From contig CAZIPC010000003.1 in NCBI GenBank assembly GCA_964541155.1, positions 248,001 to 312,000 on the forward strand: DNA of 64,000 bases. The letters run 5' to 3'. The notes beneath the pieces are model-generated. The model had not been told where the DNA came from. It was given only the letters and a program-made list of their open reading frames with translations, and made no database searches. The position numbers and the translations under genes were made by a program. This DNA is from UBA4416 sp964541155 (lineage in GTDB: Bacteria; Bacteroidota; Bacteroidia; B-17B0; Aurantibacillaceae). This document shows positions 44,971-55,277 of this stretch, piece by piece; positions within the stretch are counted from its first letter, which is position 1, and each line of letters begins with the position of its first letter.

Positions 44971-46741
44971 TAACGAACATAAAAATAAATTTAATTTAAA
45001 ATTATTAAAACGTATCTTATCATACAGTAAGCCCTATAAATTATTGTTTTTTTGTGCTATAGCATTAACATTACTATTATCTTCATTAACAATAGTTAGG
45101 CCATTGTTAATTAATAAAATGTTAAATTGTATTGGAGCTGTTAACCCATTAGATGCGGGTTATCTGTCTGATATACAAAAAATACATTATATTAATTACA
45201 TGGGGTTGCTTTTAATAGGTGTTTTATTAACAGAAGCTCTACTACAGTTTACTAATATTTATGTAACTAATTTATTAGGTCAAAATATTGTTAAAGATTT
45301 AAGATTACAAGTATATACTCATATCCTAAAACTCAAAAATACTTATTTTGATAATACTCCTGTGGGTACTTTAGTTACTAGAGCTATATCTGATATTGAA
45401 AGTTTAAGTGATGTATTCTCTCAGGGATTTATTGTTATTATTGGTGATTTATTAATGTTAGTTATTTTTGTAACAGCAATGCTTCTCAAAAATTGGTCTA
45501 TAGCATTAGTTACACTAAGTACAATTCCATTATTACTAATAGCAACTAATTTATTTAAAAATGGAGTAAAAAAAACTTTTACTGAAGTTAGAAATGCAGT
45601 GGCATCATTAAATGCTTTTACAAATGAACATATTTCCGGAATGCGAATAGTTCAATTATTTAACAGAGAAAAAATTGAGTACGAAAAATTTAAAGAAATT
45701 AATCATACACATAAAGTAGCAAACATTCGTTCTATTTGGTATTACTCTGTTTTTTTTCCTGTTGTCGAAATTTTATCAGCAATATCAATAGCTTTATTTG
45801 TATGGTTTGCAGGCTTAAAAGCAAATGATTATAACCTTCAGTTAGGAGATATTACTTTTTTTATAATGATGATTAATATGGTATTTCGACCAATTCGCTT
45901 GTTAGCAGATAGGTTAAACACCTTGCAAATGGGAATTGTAGCATCCGAAAGAGTATTTAAAGTAATTGATACCACCGAAATTATTTCTGAAGAAGGTATA
46001 ATCTCCGCAAAGCATATTCAGGGAAATATTGAATTTAAAAATGTTTGGTTTGCTTACACAGAAAATAATTATGTATTAAAAGGTATTTCTTTTAACATTG
46101 ATAAAGGACAAACAGTAGCAATTATTGGAGCAACTGGAGCCGGAAAATCAAGTATTATAAATTTACTAAGTCGTTTTTATGAATACAATAAAGGTGAAAT
46201 TAGTATTGACAATATAAAAATTTCCGACTTTAAATTAAATGAGTTAAGAGAGTCAGTGGGGGTTGTATTACAAGATGTTTTTTTATTTAATGATACTATA
46301 TTAAATAACATTACCTTACATAACACTACTATTACTCAGCAACAAGTTGAGTTAGCCGCAAAAAATATTGGTATCCATGATTTTATTATGAGCTTACCTA
46401 ATGGATATCATTACAATGTTAAAGAAAGAGGAACGATGCTATCTGCAGGGCAAAGGCAACTTATTGCATTTGTTAGAGCTTATGTTTACAATCCACCAAT
46501 ATTTGTTTTGGATGAGGCTACCTCATCTATTGATCTAGAAACAGAAAAATTAATTCAAAAAGCATCTTTTGAACTAGCCAAAAACCGAACATCAATTATT
46601 ATAGCGCATCGTTTATCAACAATTCATCATGCTACAAAAATTATCGTGATGGATAAAGGACAAATTATAGAACAAGGTAGAGCAGCGCAACTCCTCGAAA
46701 AAGTAGATGGTATTTATAAAAAAATGCTTGAGTTAATTTAA
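44963..46741 (+). CDS. ABC exporter, fused permease and ATPase (MsbA-like)
   Basis: 592 residues: six transmembrane helices in residues about 20-320, then an ATPase domain with IIGATGAGKSSIINLLSRF (Walker A), LSAGQRQLIAFVRA (signature), FVLDEATSSIDLETE (Walker B and D-loop) and IIAHRLST (switch His). The half-transporter acts as a homodimer or with a partner; MsbA-type proteins flip lipid A or export drugs. The substrate is not evident. It overlaps truA by 8 nt. Confidence 0.9.
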   Translation: MSNNEHKNKFNLKLLKRILSYSKPYKLLFFCAIALTLLLSSLTIVRPLLINKMLNCIGAVNPLDAGYLSDIQKIHYINYMGLLLIGVLLTEALLQFTNIYVTNLLGQNIVKDLRLQVYTHILKLKNTYFDNTPVGTLVTRAISDIESLSDVFSQGFIVIIGDLLMLVIFVTAMLLKNWSIALVTLSTIPLLLIATNLFKNGVKKTFTEVRNAVASLNAFTNEHISGMRIVQLFNREKIEYEKFKEINHTHKVANIRSIWYYSVFFPVVEILSAISIALFVWFAGLKANDYNLQLGDITFFIMMINMVFRPIRLLADRLNTLQMGIVASERVFKVIDTTEIISEEGIISAKHIQGNIEFKNVWFAYTENNYVLKGISFNIDKGQTVAIIGATGAGKSSIINLLSRFYEYNKGEISIDNIKISDFKLNELRESVGVVLQDVFLFNDTILNNITLHNTTITQQQVELAAKNIGIHDFIMSLPNGYHYNVKERGTMLSAGQRQLIAFVRAYVYNPPIFVLDEATSSIDLETEKLIQKASFELAKNRTSIIIAHRLSTIHHATKIIVMDKGQIIEQGRAAQLLEKVDGIYKKMLELI

Positions 46742-46826
46742 AAAAAATCGCTAAAACTATTTAGTGAATTTTTTAATTTTTTGGTTTAACCCTTTTTTTA
46801 TAGTTTTAGATTGTTAAACCATTATC

Positions 46827-49800
46827 ATGAAAAAATTATTGCTAACTATCTTTGTTTGCTTGTATTACACATTTGTGTTTTCATCATCAGTAAGTGAACT
46901 TTTAATAAACAATTCTTTTCAAACCTTTTTTAATAAAGCATATCATTTAAATCCTTCAATACCAAAAGGAGTATTAGAGTCGGTAGCTTTTTCTCAAAGT
47001 AGATTTGCTCATTTAGGTGGAAATACTCAAGAGGCAAGTTGTATAGGATATCCTAAGACGTATGGTGTAATGGGCTTAATAGAAAACGGACAAGGGTATT
47101 TTAGAAATAATTTAAATTATGTATCTCAATTATCTGGATACACTGTTGATGAAATTAAAATAAATGCAGAAAAAAATATTTTAGCATATGCCAAGGCATT
47201 TTCTCTTTTACAGCATCAATTTCATATCTCTGGAAATGATTTGAGTATTTATTCACCAATATTTATCGCCTTAAGTGAGTTGCCATTAACAAACGATTTG
47301 CAAAATGATTTTGCAATGAATGCTTATTTATACCAATTGTATTGGTTTTTATCAAATACAGAATTTCAAGATTTTTATAATTTCCCAAATTATGTTATCA
47401 ATCTGAAAACTATTTTTGGAGTTAATTATGAAATCGTTAGTGCTCCAAAAGTTACTATAAATTCTAATACTATAACTAGTAATTCTGGCTTTAACTATAG
47501 GGCTTCTGGAATTTCAAATTATTTACTTTCACCAGATTATCCTCCTGCAATATGGAATCCTACAACTTGTAATTTTAGTTCTAGAAATGGGACTGCTATT
47601 TCGGCTATTGCTATTCATGATGTGGAGGGTACATATGCAGGATGTATTTCTTGGTTTAAAAATTGTAGCGCATCAGCATCTGCGCATTATGTTATTAGAA
47701 GTTCAGATGGACAAATTACTCAAATGATATATGAAACCGATAAGGCTTGGCATATAGGTTCAGAAAATCCATATACATTGGGTATAGAACACGAAGGATA
47801 TAATAATGTTGCTACATGGTACACTAATGCTATGTTAATAGCGAGTTCTGATTTAGTTAGAGATATGTGTGTAAGTCATAATATCAATCCATTACGATGT
47901 TATTTTGGACCCGGCTGTAGCGGCACAACACAACAGTGTCAGCAAGGTAGTTGCGTTAAAATAAAAGGACATCAAATGTATCCTAATCAAACTCACAATG
48001 ATCCAGGGCCTTACTGGAATTGGGAAAAGTACTATAAATTAATTAATAATCAACCAGCTATAACAACTGTTACAGCTTCAGCTGGAAATTTTTATGATTC
48101 AGGAGGTATTTCTGCTAATTACACTAATGACGAACGAATGATATGGTTGTTTCAACCCACAGGATCAGCAACTTCTTTAAGTATGAATTTCTCGTCATTT
48201 AATTTAGAAAACAATTACGATTATCTTTTAATCTATGATGGTAGTACTCTAAACTCTACTTTAATTGGTAAATACACAAATACAGTTTCTCCCGGAAGTA
48301 TTAATTCAACAGGACCAAATTTATTGGTAGAGTTTCGTTCAGATTGTGCTACAACAGCTCCTGGCTGGGTAGCAACATTTACATCAAATGCTTCACCTAC
48401 ACCAACAACAGATGTTATTATACCCACTACATCTGTTAGTACTGTTGGTGCTTGGAAAACTACTAATTTTACTGCAAATTTTTCAGATTCAGATAATGCT
48501 GGTGGCTCTGGATTAGATAAAAAATTTTATCAAGTAATTGATTTTAATGGAGTAGAATGGAGGGGTAATTATTCAAATGGTTTTTTTTCTGATAATTTTG
48601 ATAATACTATACATTCTGATTGGACTCAAAAAGTAGGTGCTTGGAGCATCAATAATAATGCTTTAATACAATCAGATGAAACAAGTACATTGTCTGCCAA
48701 TACTAATATTTATGCGGCATTAAATCAAACATTATCCACGTCTTATTTATATCATTTTAAAGGTAAAATAGAAGGAATAGGAACAAATAGAAGAGCTGGT
48801 TTTCATTTTTTTTGTGATAACCCCGATAGTGTAAATAGAGGAAATAGTTATTTTGTTTGGTTTAGATTAGATAATCAAACCATTCAGTTATATAAAACAT
48901 CGTATCAAAGTGGAATTAATACATTTGGTAGCCCAACATACACAGCCCCAATTAGTATAGTAGCAAGTCAGTGGTACGATTTTAAAATCATTTATGATAA
49001 AACCTTAGGAAGAATACAAGTATTTAAAGATAACTCTATAGTTGCAGATTGGATAGATTCAAGTCCTTTAGTAAATGGTAGTTATATTTCTTTTAGGAGT
49101 GGAAATTGTAAATGGAGTTTAGATGAAATAAAAGTATACCGTTCTCGAACTACTAATTCAATTACCGCTACTGTTGGATCTTCGAATACAAACGATATCA
49201 GATATCAAAACGGTAGTCCAACTCAAAGTGCAGCAAAAATAAAATCAATTGTAACTGATGTAGCTGGAAATATATCTTCTATAGATTACCATGATATTAA
49301 TGTAGATTGGACAAATCCTACAAATATCAATAGTATTAATGATGGAAAATCATCAGATGTAAATAATATCATAACGTCTGATTCTTTATCAGCAAATTGG
49401 ACATCGTCTAATGATAGTCATTCAGCTATTGCTAGGTATTGGTACTCAATAGGTACAAATCCAGGGGCTAATAATGTATTAACATGGACAAGCAATTGGG
49501 CTGATACAGCAGTAACCGTTAAAAATTTAGTTTTAAGTTCGGGCACTACATATTATTTTAATGTAAAATCAGAAAACGGAGCAGGATTATTTAGCAATAT
49601 TATTTCATCTAATGGACAAACAGTTTCAATACCAACAACTATAAACGAATTATCAGAAAATAACTCAGTAAATGTCTATCCAAATCCATTTCAAAATACA
49701 CTAACTATATCTATTAATTTAACTACAGATGCAGAAATAACGCTATGCCTAACAGATGTTTTAGGAAAAGAGATACTTAAATTAATAACAAAAGAAAGTA

Positions 49801-49910
49801 AAGGAGAATATATAAAGACTATTGAAACAACTAATTTAAGTAAAGGAATATATTGGCTTAAAATAAATTATAATCATCAAGAATTAATAAAAAAAATTAT
49901 TAAAGATTAG
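46827..49910 (+). CDS. Secreted N-acetylmuramoyl-L-alanine amidase with T9SS sorting domain
   Basis: 1027 residues. Signal peptide (KKLLLTIFVCLYYTFVFSS); an N-terminal helical domain (to about 215); an amidase_2 domain with zinc ligands His near 264 (AIAIHDVEG) and near 390 (NQTHNDPGP) and ASAHYVIRSSDGQITQ; a CUB-like domain (about 412-520: DYLLIYDGSTL, LLVEFRSDC); a LamG/concanavalin-like domain (about 585-780); a fibronectin-like domain; and a C-terminal type A sorting domain (VNVYPNPFQNTLTIS to LKINYNHQELIKKII). It cleaves peptidoglycan and should leave the cell through T9SS, so the target may be other bacteria's walls. Confidence 0.9.
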   Translation: MKKLLLTIFVCLYYTFVFSSSVSELLINNSFQTFFNKAYHLNPSIPKGVLESVAFSQSRFAHLGGNTQEASCIGYPKTYGVMGLIENGQGYFRNNLNYVSQLSGYTVDEIKINAEKNILAYAKAFSLLQHQFHISGNDLSIYSPIFIALSELPLTNDLQNDFAMNAYLYQLYWFLSNTEFQDFYNFPNYVINLKTIFGVNYEIVSAPKVTINSNTITSNSGFNYRASGISNYLLSPDYPPAIWNPTTCNFSSRNGTAISAIAIHDVEGTYAGCISWFKNCSASASAHYVIRSSDGQITQMIYETDKAWHIGSENPYTLGIEHEGYNNVATWYTNAMLIASSDLVRDMCVSHNINPLRCYFGPGCSGTTQQCQQGSCVKIKGHQMYPNQTHNDPGPYWNWEKYYKLINNQPAITTVTASAGNFYDSGGISANYTNDERMIWLFQPTGSATSLSMNFSSFNLENNYDYLLIYDGSTLNSTLIGKYTNTVSPGSINSTGPNLLVEFRSDCATTAPGWVATFTSNASPTPTTDVIIPTTSVSTVGAWKTTNFTANFSDSDNAGGSGLDKKFYQVIDFNGVEWRGNYSNGFFSDNFDNTIHSDWTQKVGAWSINNNALIQSDETSTLSANTNIYAALNQTLSTSYLYHFKGKIEGIGTNRRAGFHFFCDNPDSVNRGNSYFVWFRLDNQTIQLYKTSYQSGINTFGSPTYTAPISIVASQWYDFKIIYDKTLGRIQVFKDNSIVADWIDSSPLVNGSYISFRSGNCKWSLDEIKVYRSRTTNSITATVGSSNTNDIRYQNGSPTQSAAKIKSIVTDVAGNISSIDYHDINVDWTNPTNINSINDGKSSDVNNIITSDSLSANWTSSNDSHSAIARYWYSIGTNPGANNVLTWTSNWADTAVTVKNLVLSSGTTYYFNVKSENGAGLFSNIISSNGQTVSIPTTINELSENNSVNVYPNPFQNTLTISINLTTDAEITLCLTDVLGKEILKLITKESKGEYIKTIETTNLSKGIYWLKINYNHQELIKKIIKD

Positions 49911-49952
49911 TTCATTGTTTTATATAAATATGTATCATTACTTAATATTATA

Positions 49953-50450
49953 ATGAAACATATCTTACTTATTTCAGATACCCACAGTCACTTAGACGAA
50001 GCTTTAATTAAACATATTAATGCTTGTGATGAGGTATGGCATGCTGGTGATATTGGTAGTAGAGAGGTTACAGAAAATATAAAAAAAATAAAACCCTTAC
50101 GCGCTGTATTTGGTAATATAGATGACGCAGGTATTCGAAATGAATTCCCAAAAAACCTTGTTTTTAATTGCGAAGGAGTGAAGATTTTTATGACACATAT
50201 TTGTGGTCAGCCTACTAATTATTTAAAAGAAGTGAAGGATATTATATTAATAGAAAAACCAAAATTATTTATTTGTGGTCATTCACATATTTTAAAAGTA
50301 ATGTATCAAACAAAATATGATGTTTTACATATGAACCCTGGTGCTGCTGGTATTCATGGATTTCATCAAATTAAAACAGCCTTACGATTTGTAATTGATA
50401 ATCACGAAATTAAAGATTTAGCTATTATTGAACTTGGTAAAAGAGCATAA
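49953..50450 (+). CDS. YfcE/MJ0936-type metallophosphoesterase
   Basis: 165 residues of the calcineurin-like fold. Metal ligands appear in LISDTHSH (residue about 5), WHAGDIGS, FGNIDD, MTHICGQP and CGHSHI. The family comprises small Mn-dependent phosphodiesterases with unknown natural substrates. It lies 42 nt after the amidase gene. A strong hairpin directly follows its stop. Confidence 0.9.
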   Translation: MKHILLISDTHSHLDEALIKHINACDEVWHAGDIGSREVTENIKKIKPLRAVFGNIDDAGIRNEFPKNLVFNCEGVKIFMTHICGQPTNYLKEVKDIILIEKPKLFICGHSHILKVMYQTKYDVLHMNPGAAGIHGFHQIKTALRFVIDNHEIKDLAIIELGKRA

Positions 50451-50478
50451 AAAAAGCGGATTTTAATCCGCTTTTTCT
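50451..50478. terminator. Bidirectional intrinsic terminator
   Basis: AAAAAGCGGA, loop TTTTAA, TCCGCTTTTT, filling the gap between the converging phosphodiesterase and rpoD genes. Confidence 0.93.
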
Positions 50479-51342
50479 TTATCCTAAATATTGTTGTAAT
50501 AGTTTGCTTCTTGAACTGTGTCGTAAGCGACGAATAGCTTTTTCTTTAATTTGACGAACTCTCTCACGAGTTAAGTCAAACTTGTCACCAATTTCTTCTA
50601 AGGTTAATCCATGGTTTAAACCAATTCCAAAAAATAATTTCACTACATCTCTTTCTCTTTCTGTTAAAGTAGATAAAGCTCTGTCTATTTCTTTGGATAA
50701 AGATTCCATAATCAAGCCTGAATCAGCTTTTAATGAATCATGGTTTACTAAAACATCTAATAATGAACTTTCCTCGCCATTTGCAAAAGGTGCATCCATA
50801 CTAACATGTCTGCCAGATACTTTCATTGTATCTGATACCTTATCAATTGGCAAATCTAATAATTCTGCAATTTCATCAGCACTTGGTTCGCGCTCGTATT
50901 CTTGCTCTAATTTAGAGTATGCTTTATTTATTTTATTTAAGGAACCAACTTGATTTAATGGTAAACGAACAATACGAGATTGCTCAGCTAAAGCTTGTAA
51001 AATAGATTGACGAATCCACCACACAGCATAAGAAATAAACTTAAAACCACGAGTTTCATCAAAACGACGAGCAGCCTTAATTAAACCTAAATTACCTTCA
51101 TTAATTAAATCAGGTAAACTTAATCCTTGATTTTGGTATTGTTTTGCAACAGATACCACAAAACGCAAGTTAGCTCGAGTTAATTTCTCTAAAGCATCTT
51201 GATCTCCATCTTTAATTTTTTTAGCTAAAACAACTTCTTCTTCTGCAGTAATTAATTCTTCTCTTCCAATTTCTTGAAGATATTTATCTAATGATGCACT
51301 CTCTCTGTTGGTAATTGACTTGGTTATTTTTAGCTGTCTCAT
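50479..51342 (-). CDS. rpoD: Primary sigma factor (RpoD/SigA)
   Basis: 287 residues, the short primary sigma factor of Bacteroidota that lacks the region 1.1 and the large non-conserved insert. Region 1.2 covers about 16-50 (LDKYLQEIGREELITAEEE); region 2 has NLRFVVSVAKQYQNQGLSL and FISYAVWWIRQSILQA; region 4.2 has LTLEEIGDKFDLTRERVRQI, the -35 (-33) recognising helix-turn-helix. It directs RNA polymerase to TTTG/TAnnTTTG promoters, and its own gene has one. Its end faces a shared terminator. Confidence 0.97.
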   Translation of the reverse strand: MRQLKITKSITNRESASLDKYLQEIGREELITAEEEVVLAKKIKDGDQDALEKLTRANLRFVVSVAKQYQNQGLSLPDLINEGNLGLIKAARRFDETRGFKFISYAVWWIRQSILQALAEQSRIVRLPLNQVGSLNKINKAYSKLEQEYEREPSADEIAELLDLPIDKVSDTMKVSGRHVSMDAPFANGEESSLLDVLVNHDSLKADSGLIMESLSKEIDRALSTLTERERDVVKLFFGIGLNHGLTLEEIGDKFDLTRERVRQIKEKAIRRLRHSSRSKLLQQYLG

Positions 51343-51369
51343 GTTTTATTAAATAGGTTAATAAGCCAA

Positions 51370-51400
51370 CAAATATAGGAAAAAAAAGGCTTTTTTCCAA
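51370..51400 (-). promoter_or_regulatory. rpoD promoter
   Basis: Minus strand: TTG (51400-51398), 20 nt, TATATTTG (51377-51370), an exact -7 box, 27 nt upstream of the start codon. Confidence 0.65.
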
Positions 51401-51482
51401 TTTTGTATCGTTTTGATTGTTAAATAATTAGATTTAATAAAACATTATTTTAAGCTAAAATAACGATTTATTACATTAAAAA

Positions 51483-52955
51483 TTATAAGCCAAATCCATA
51501 ATAAGCTCTCATCCCATTTGAGTACATTCCTTCAATTAAAACACCGCCAGTTTTGTTTTCTAACATTAATTGTATGTCCTCAATATGATTTATTTTTCTT
51601 TTATCAATTGATGTAATAATAAATCCTTCTTTAATGCCAGCATTTGCTAATTTCCCTGATTGAAGTTTTGAAATTTTTACTCCAGATTTGATGTTGTATT
51701 TTTGAAGCTCGTCTGAATTTAATTCTTCAAATTCTGCTCCTAACGAATTAACAGCTATTTTATTTGTTTCACTTTTTTTAATGATACCAGCATTGTTTTC
51801 TTTGTTCTTTAAAATAACAGGTAAAATCAATTCTTTTTCATTTCTAATAACAGCAACATTAATTTTATCACTAGGTCTGTATTTAGCTACTTGTTCTAAA
51901 AGTTCAGAGGTGCTTTTAACGGGTACATTTTCTATTTTTGTAATAATATCACCAATTCTAATTCCAGCTTCTTCTCCAGCTCCGTTTTGAGTTAATCCAT
52001 TTATATATACTCCTTTAAGTTGTTTAATGCGTTTTTCTTCAGCAAATTTAGCATCTATATCTTGTATGCTTAGTCCTATAAAGGCACGTTGTACAATTCC
52101 AAATTCAATTAAATCTGCTACTACTTTTTTTACAATATTTACTGGTATAGCAAATGAATATCCTTGATAAGAGCCATTATTAGAGGCAATAGCTGTATTT
52201 ATTCCTATTAAATCACCATTAGTATTAACTAACGCTCCGCCACTATTTCCAGGATTAACTGCGGCATCTGTTTGAATAAATGATTCAATTGGAGCTAATG
52301 TTCCTCCTTGCGCATGCTGTTCTAAAATATTTATATTTCTTCCTTTTGCGCTTATAATTCCAGCAGTAACTGTTGAGTTTAAATTAAATGGGTTTCCTAC
52401 TGCTAAAGCCCATTCTCCAATTTTTACATTATCAGAATTTCCATAATTTATAAATGGTAAATTTGATTCTTTTATTTTTAATAAAGCCAAGTCTGTATTA
52501 GGGTCTGTTCCTATTACTTCAGCACTATAGGTTCTTTTATCATTTAAAACTACTTCTATTTTTGTTGCTTCGTTAACCACATGATTATTTGTAACAATGT
52601 ATCCATCATCACTAATAATAACCCCACTTCCACTACCTTGCATCATGTTAGGTTGGCTTTGCCTTCCTCCAAAAAACCAATCCTGAAAAGGATCATATAT
52701 TAAGTTATTTCTTTGTTCAATAATTGTTTTAATATGAACTACAGAATTTACTGATTTTTCGGCAGATGTAACAAAGTCTGTAGCGCCTGTAGTATTACTA
52801 GTGGCATTTCTATTGCTAGCAAATTGTATAGGGGTATCATAGGGGTTGTAGTTAGTAGCTTGATTGTTTTTATTGTGAATAAAATAATAGTTACCAACTA
52901 ATGCAAATGCGCCACCAATAAAGGCAATAAAAAACGATGAGATTACTTTTTTCAT
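51483..52955 (-). CDS. Periplasmic serine protease Do (HtrA/DegP family)
   Basis: 490 residues. An N-terminal signal or anchor helix (VISSFFIAFIGGAFALVG) is followed by a trypsin-like domain with the triad His125 (VTNNHVV), Asp155 (DPNTDLALLKI) and Ser238 (NPGNSGGALV), then two PDZ domains at about 290-380 and 395-485. It degrades or refolds damaged periplasmic and outer-membrane proteins. On the minus strand TAATTTTG (53004-52997) may be its -7 box. Length matches DegP/DegQ. Confidence 0.94.
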   Translation of the reverse strand: MKKVISSFFIAFIGGAFALVGNYYFIHNKNNQATNYNPYDTPIQFASNRNATSNTTGATDFVTSAEKSVNSVVHIKTIIEQRNNLIYDPFQDWFFGGRQSQPNMMQGSGSGVIISDDGYIVTNNHVVNEATKIEVVLNDKRTYSAEVIGTDPNTDLALLKIKESNLPFINYGNSDNVKIGEWALAVGNPFNLNSTVTAGIISAKGRNINILEQHAQGGTLAPIESFIQTDAAVNPGNSGGALVNTNGDLIGINTAIASNNGSYQGYSFAIPVNIVKKVVADLIEFGIVQRAFIGLSIQDIDAKFAEEKRIKQLKGVYINGLTQNGAGEEAGIRIGDIITKIENVPVKSTSELLEQVAKYRPSDKINVAVIRNEKELILPVILKNKENNAGIIKKSETNKIAVNSLGAEFEELNSDELQKYNIKSGVKISKLQSGKLANAGIKEGFIITSIDKRKINHIEDIQLMLENKTGGVLIEGMYSNGMRAYYGFGL

Positions 52956-53196
52956 ACGATATGTTTTTTAAAAAGTTAGTTTATTTTTTAATAACGCAAA
53001 ATTACATCAGAAGATAGTCGTGTAAATTGTTTTTAACAATACTTAACTACACACCGTAAGTTTGCTGTTTGAAGTGGGATTTTAAATAAAAAACAGGAAT
53101 GGTTTTTGTTAATTTGTTTTAATTTCTATTCAAAACTTTGATTAAAAAGTTGAAAACAGTTTAAAAAATATATGTAATTTCAAATCCTATATTATC

Positions 53197-53826
53197 ATGA
53201 GATTTAAATATAAAATACCACCTTTTGTTTTTGGAGTGTCTATTGGTTTACTAATAGGAGTTGCATTTTTTATATTTAAAATTGACGATTATTTAAAAAA
53301 AATAAATAAACCTAGTATTGATAATATTAAAATTTCAGAACAATCTAACTTAAATACATCTACCGAAAAAGAACATACCTCTGACTCTAGAAAAAAATCT
53401 AAAGTAAGTATAAAAAATTCTCCTAATATTAATTATAATGAAGTAGATGCTTTACTAAAAGAAGATAACATTAGTATTGCTCAAGAAGAATTGCTTTCGG
53501 TAAAAAATATTAAAGTAATTGATTTAGATTTAAACTCAAATAAAGATACGCTAACGGGCCAATTAGCAGGAATTTCAAGTTCAGATTATCCTAATTTATT
53601 TTTTGTTGAGTTTTGGAAAACCCCTTTAAACTCTAAAGGTTACAGAATGACTCGCAATAGAGTAATTTTGTATGGCTTATCAGATTTTAGCAGCATTACA
53701 ATTTATAAAGTTGACGATAATTTTTATTTAAAAGATAATGATGTGGTTTATAAAATATCTTCAGGTACAGAATTTAAACCAATGGAGTTAGTTCAAGACT
53801 CGGATCTATTAGCCAAAATAAAATAA
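53197..53826 (+). CDS. Uncharacterised membrane-anchored protein
   Basis: 209 residues. A single N-terminal transmembrane helix (VFGVSIGLLIGVAFFIFKI, about 9-27), a polar linker (about 28-75) and a C-terminal domain of about 120 residues with strand-like segments (YPNLFFVEFWKTPLNSKGY, SITIYKVDDNFYLKD). No family recognised. Only 6 nt separate it from dapF, so it is likely co-transcribed; conserved pairing in related genomes would be the test of a link to cell-wall synthesis. Confidence 0.7.
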   Translation: MRFKYKIPPFVFGVSIGLLIGVAFFIFKIDDYLKKINKPSIDNIKISEQSNLNTSTEKEHTSDSRKKSKVSIKNSPNINYNEVDALLKEDNISIAQEELLSVKNIKVIDLDLNSNKDTLTGQLAGISSSDYPNLFFVEFWKTPLNSKGYRMTRNRVILYGLSDFSSITIYKVDDNFYLKDNDVVYKISSGTEFKPMELVQDSDLLAKIK

Positions 53827-53832
53827 TTTACC

Positions 53833-54630
53833 ATGCAATTAGAATGCTACAAATATCAAGGTACAGGTAATGATTTTGTACTGATAGATAATCGTAAAAA
53901 AAACATTGAGTTAACTAAAGAACAAGTTAAATGGCTTTGCAATCGTAGGTTTGGAATAGGGGCAGATGGCTTGATGTTGTTGGAACTAGAGCCAGGAGTG
54001 GATTTTAAAATGATTTATTTTAATAGTGATGGAAATGAAAGCAGCATGTGTGGTAATGGTGGAAGATGTATAACTGCCTTTGCTAACCTTGTAGGAATTC
54101 ATAAAACAGAATTTAAATTTTTAGCCATTGATGGAATTCATGAAGCTAAAATAAATAGTGAGATGATTTCATTAAAAATGAATGATGTTAGAGATGTGGA
54201 AGTAGGGGATGATTTTTTTTATTTAAATACTGGTTCACCACATTATGTAAAATTTGTAAATGATATAGAAACCATCAATGTGTTTGAGGAAGGAAGAAAA
54301 ATTAGATACAATCATCGTTTTGCTGCCGAGGGAACCAATGTAAATTTTATTCAAAAAAAAGAAAATGAATTATTTGTTCGTACGTATGAGCGTGGAGTGG
54401 AAGATGAAACCTTATCGTGTGGAACTGGAGTAACGGCAGCAGCCTTAGTTGCAGCGTTTAAAGGCAAAAGCACAGATAAAAATACCTGCGTTATAAAAAC
54501 ATTAGGCGGTAATTTAAACGTTAAATTTGAAAAAGTATTAGAAAATACGTTTTATAATATTTGGTTAGAAGGACCGGCAACTTTTGTTTTTAAAACCATA
54601 ATTGATATCCCCGAAGTAAATACCTTTTAA
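53833..54630 (+). CDS. dapF: Diaminopimelate epimerase
   Basis: 265 residues. The two catalytic cysteines lie in SSMCGNGGRCI (about residue 73) and TLSCGTGVTAAALVA (about 197), with GTGNDFVLIDNR at the N terminus. It converts LL- to meso-diaminopimelate for peptidoglycan and lysine. Both cysteines present, so active. Downstream gene order is broken by island 2. Confidence 0.97.
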   Translation: MQLECYKYQGTGNDFVLIDNRKKNIELTKEQVKWLCNRRFGIGADGLMLLELEPGVDFKMIYFNSDGNESSMCGNGGRCITAFANLVGIHKTEFKFLAIDGIHEAKINSEMISLKMNDVRDVEVGDDFFYLNTGSPHYVKFVNDIETINVFEEGRKIRYNHRFAAEGTNVNFIQKKENELFVRTYERGVEDETLSCGTGVTAAALVAAFKGKSTDKNTCVIKTLGGNLNVKFEKVLENTFYNIWLEGPATFVFKTIIDIPEVNTF

Positions 54631-54774
54631 TAGGTTAATAGTATTTACAAATACATTAGTGGTTCTTTTTCTGTTATTTACTCAACTATTAAACTAGTAT
54701 ATAAATAATATAATGGCATAGGTAAGAGCGTGCGTATATTAATGATATAATTAAATTAAAATCATTTGAAGTAA

Positions 54775-55233
54775 TTATTGTTCTGAAATCTCTTTTAATT
54801 TTTCTAAAGCAGCTGGATATTTTTCATTGAAATAAGATATATATTCTTCTACTGTGTCTATTTCTACCGTTACAGTTGTTACACCGTTGTTTTCTTCATA
54901 AAAGTAATTTTCGTGCCCGCCAGCCCATTTTTCAACATGTTCTCCTGTTGTTATTTCATTTTCACCATCCAAAAATCCATAATGTTTTATTGATACAAAT
55001 TTTGCGGGTTGGTTTTCTACAATTTTAGAAACCATTCCGCCTCTTTTTCCATTCTCGTCAACACCCACAAAATAAATTTTACTATCTTTTTCCCAACTCC
55101 CTTCAAATGTTGAGGTTGGATTAAATATGGCTGTCCAATGTTTGTATGTGTTTTTGTCTTTTAATCCCAACATTGTTTCATAAACTTTTTGAGATGTTGC
55201 TTTTATGTCTTTTTTGAATTGTAGCTTTTCCAT
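54775..55233 (-). CDS. SRPBCC (START/AHSA1-like) domain protein
   Basis: 152 residues: LQFKKDIKATSQKVYETMLG at the start, GSWEKDSKIYFVGVDENGKR, and a C-terminal helix after TTVTVEIDTVEEYISYFNEK. This is the Bet v1/START-like fold of SRPBCC proteins, which hold small hydrophobic ligands; AHSA1-type members are often environmental-stress or resistance-like accessory genes. First minus-strand gene of island 2. Unlike the other two island genes, no paired inverted repeat follows its stop in the 144 bp to dapF. Confidence 0.85.
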   Translation of the reverse strand: MEKLQFKKDIKATSQKVYETMLGLKDKNTYKHWTAIFNPTSTFEGSWEKDSKIYFVGVDENGKRGGMVSKIVENQPAKFVSIKHYGFLDGENEITTGEHVEKWAGGHENYFYEENNGVTTVTVEIDTVEEYISYFNEKYPAALEKLKEISEQ

Positions 55234-55277
55234 TTTATTTTCGAAGTTTATTTTTTTAATTTATTGTATGGGAAATA

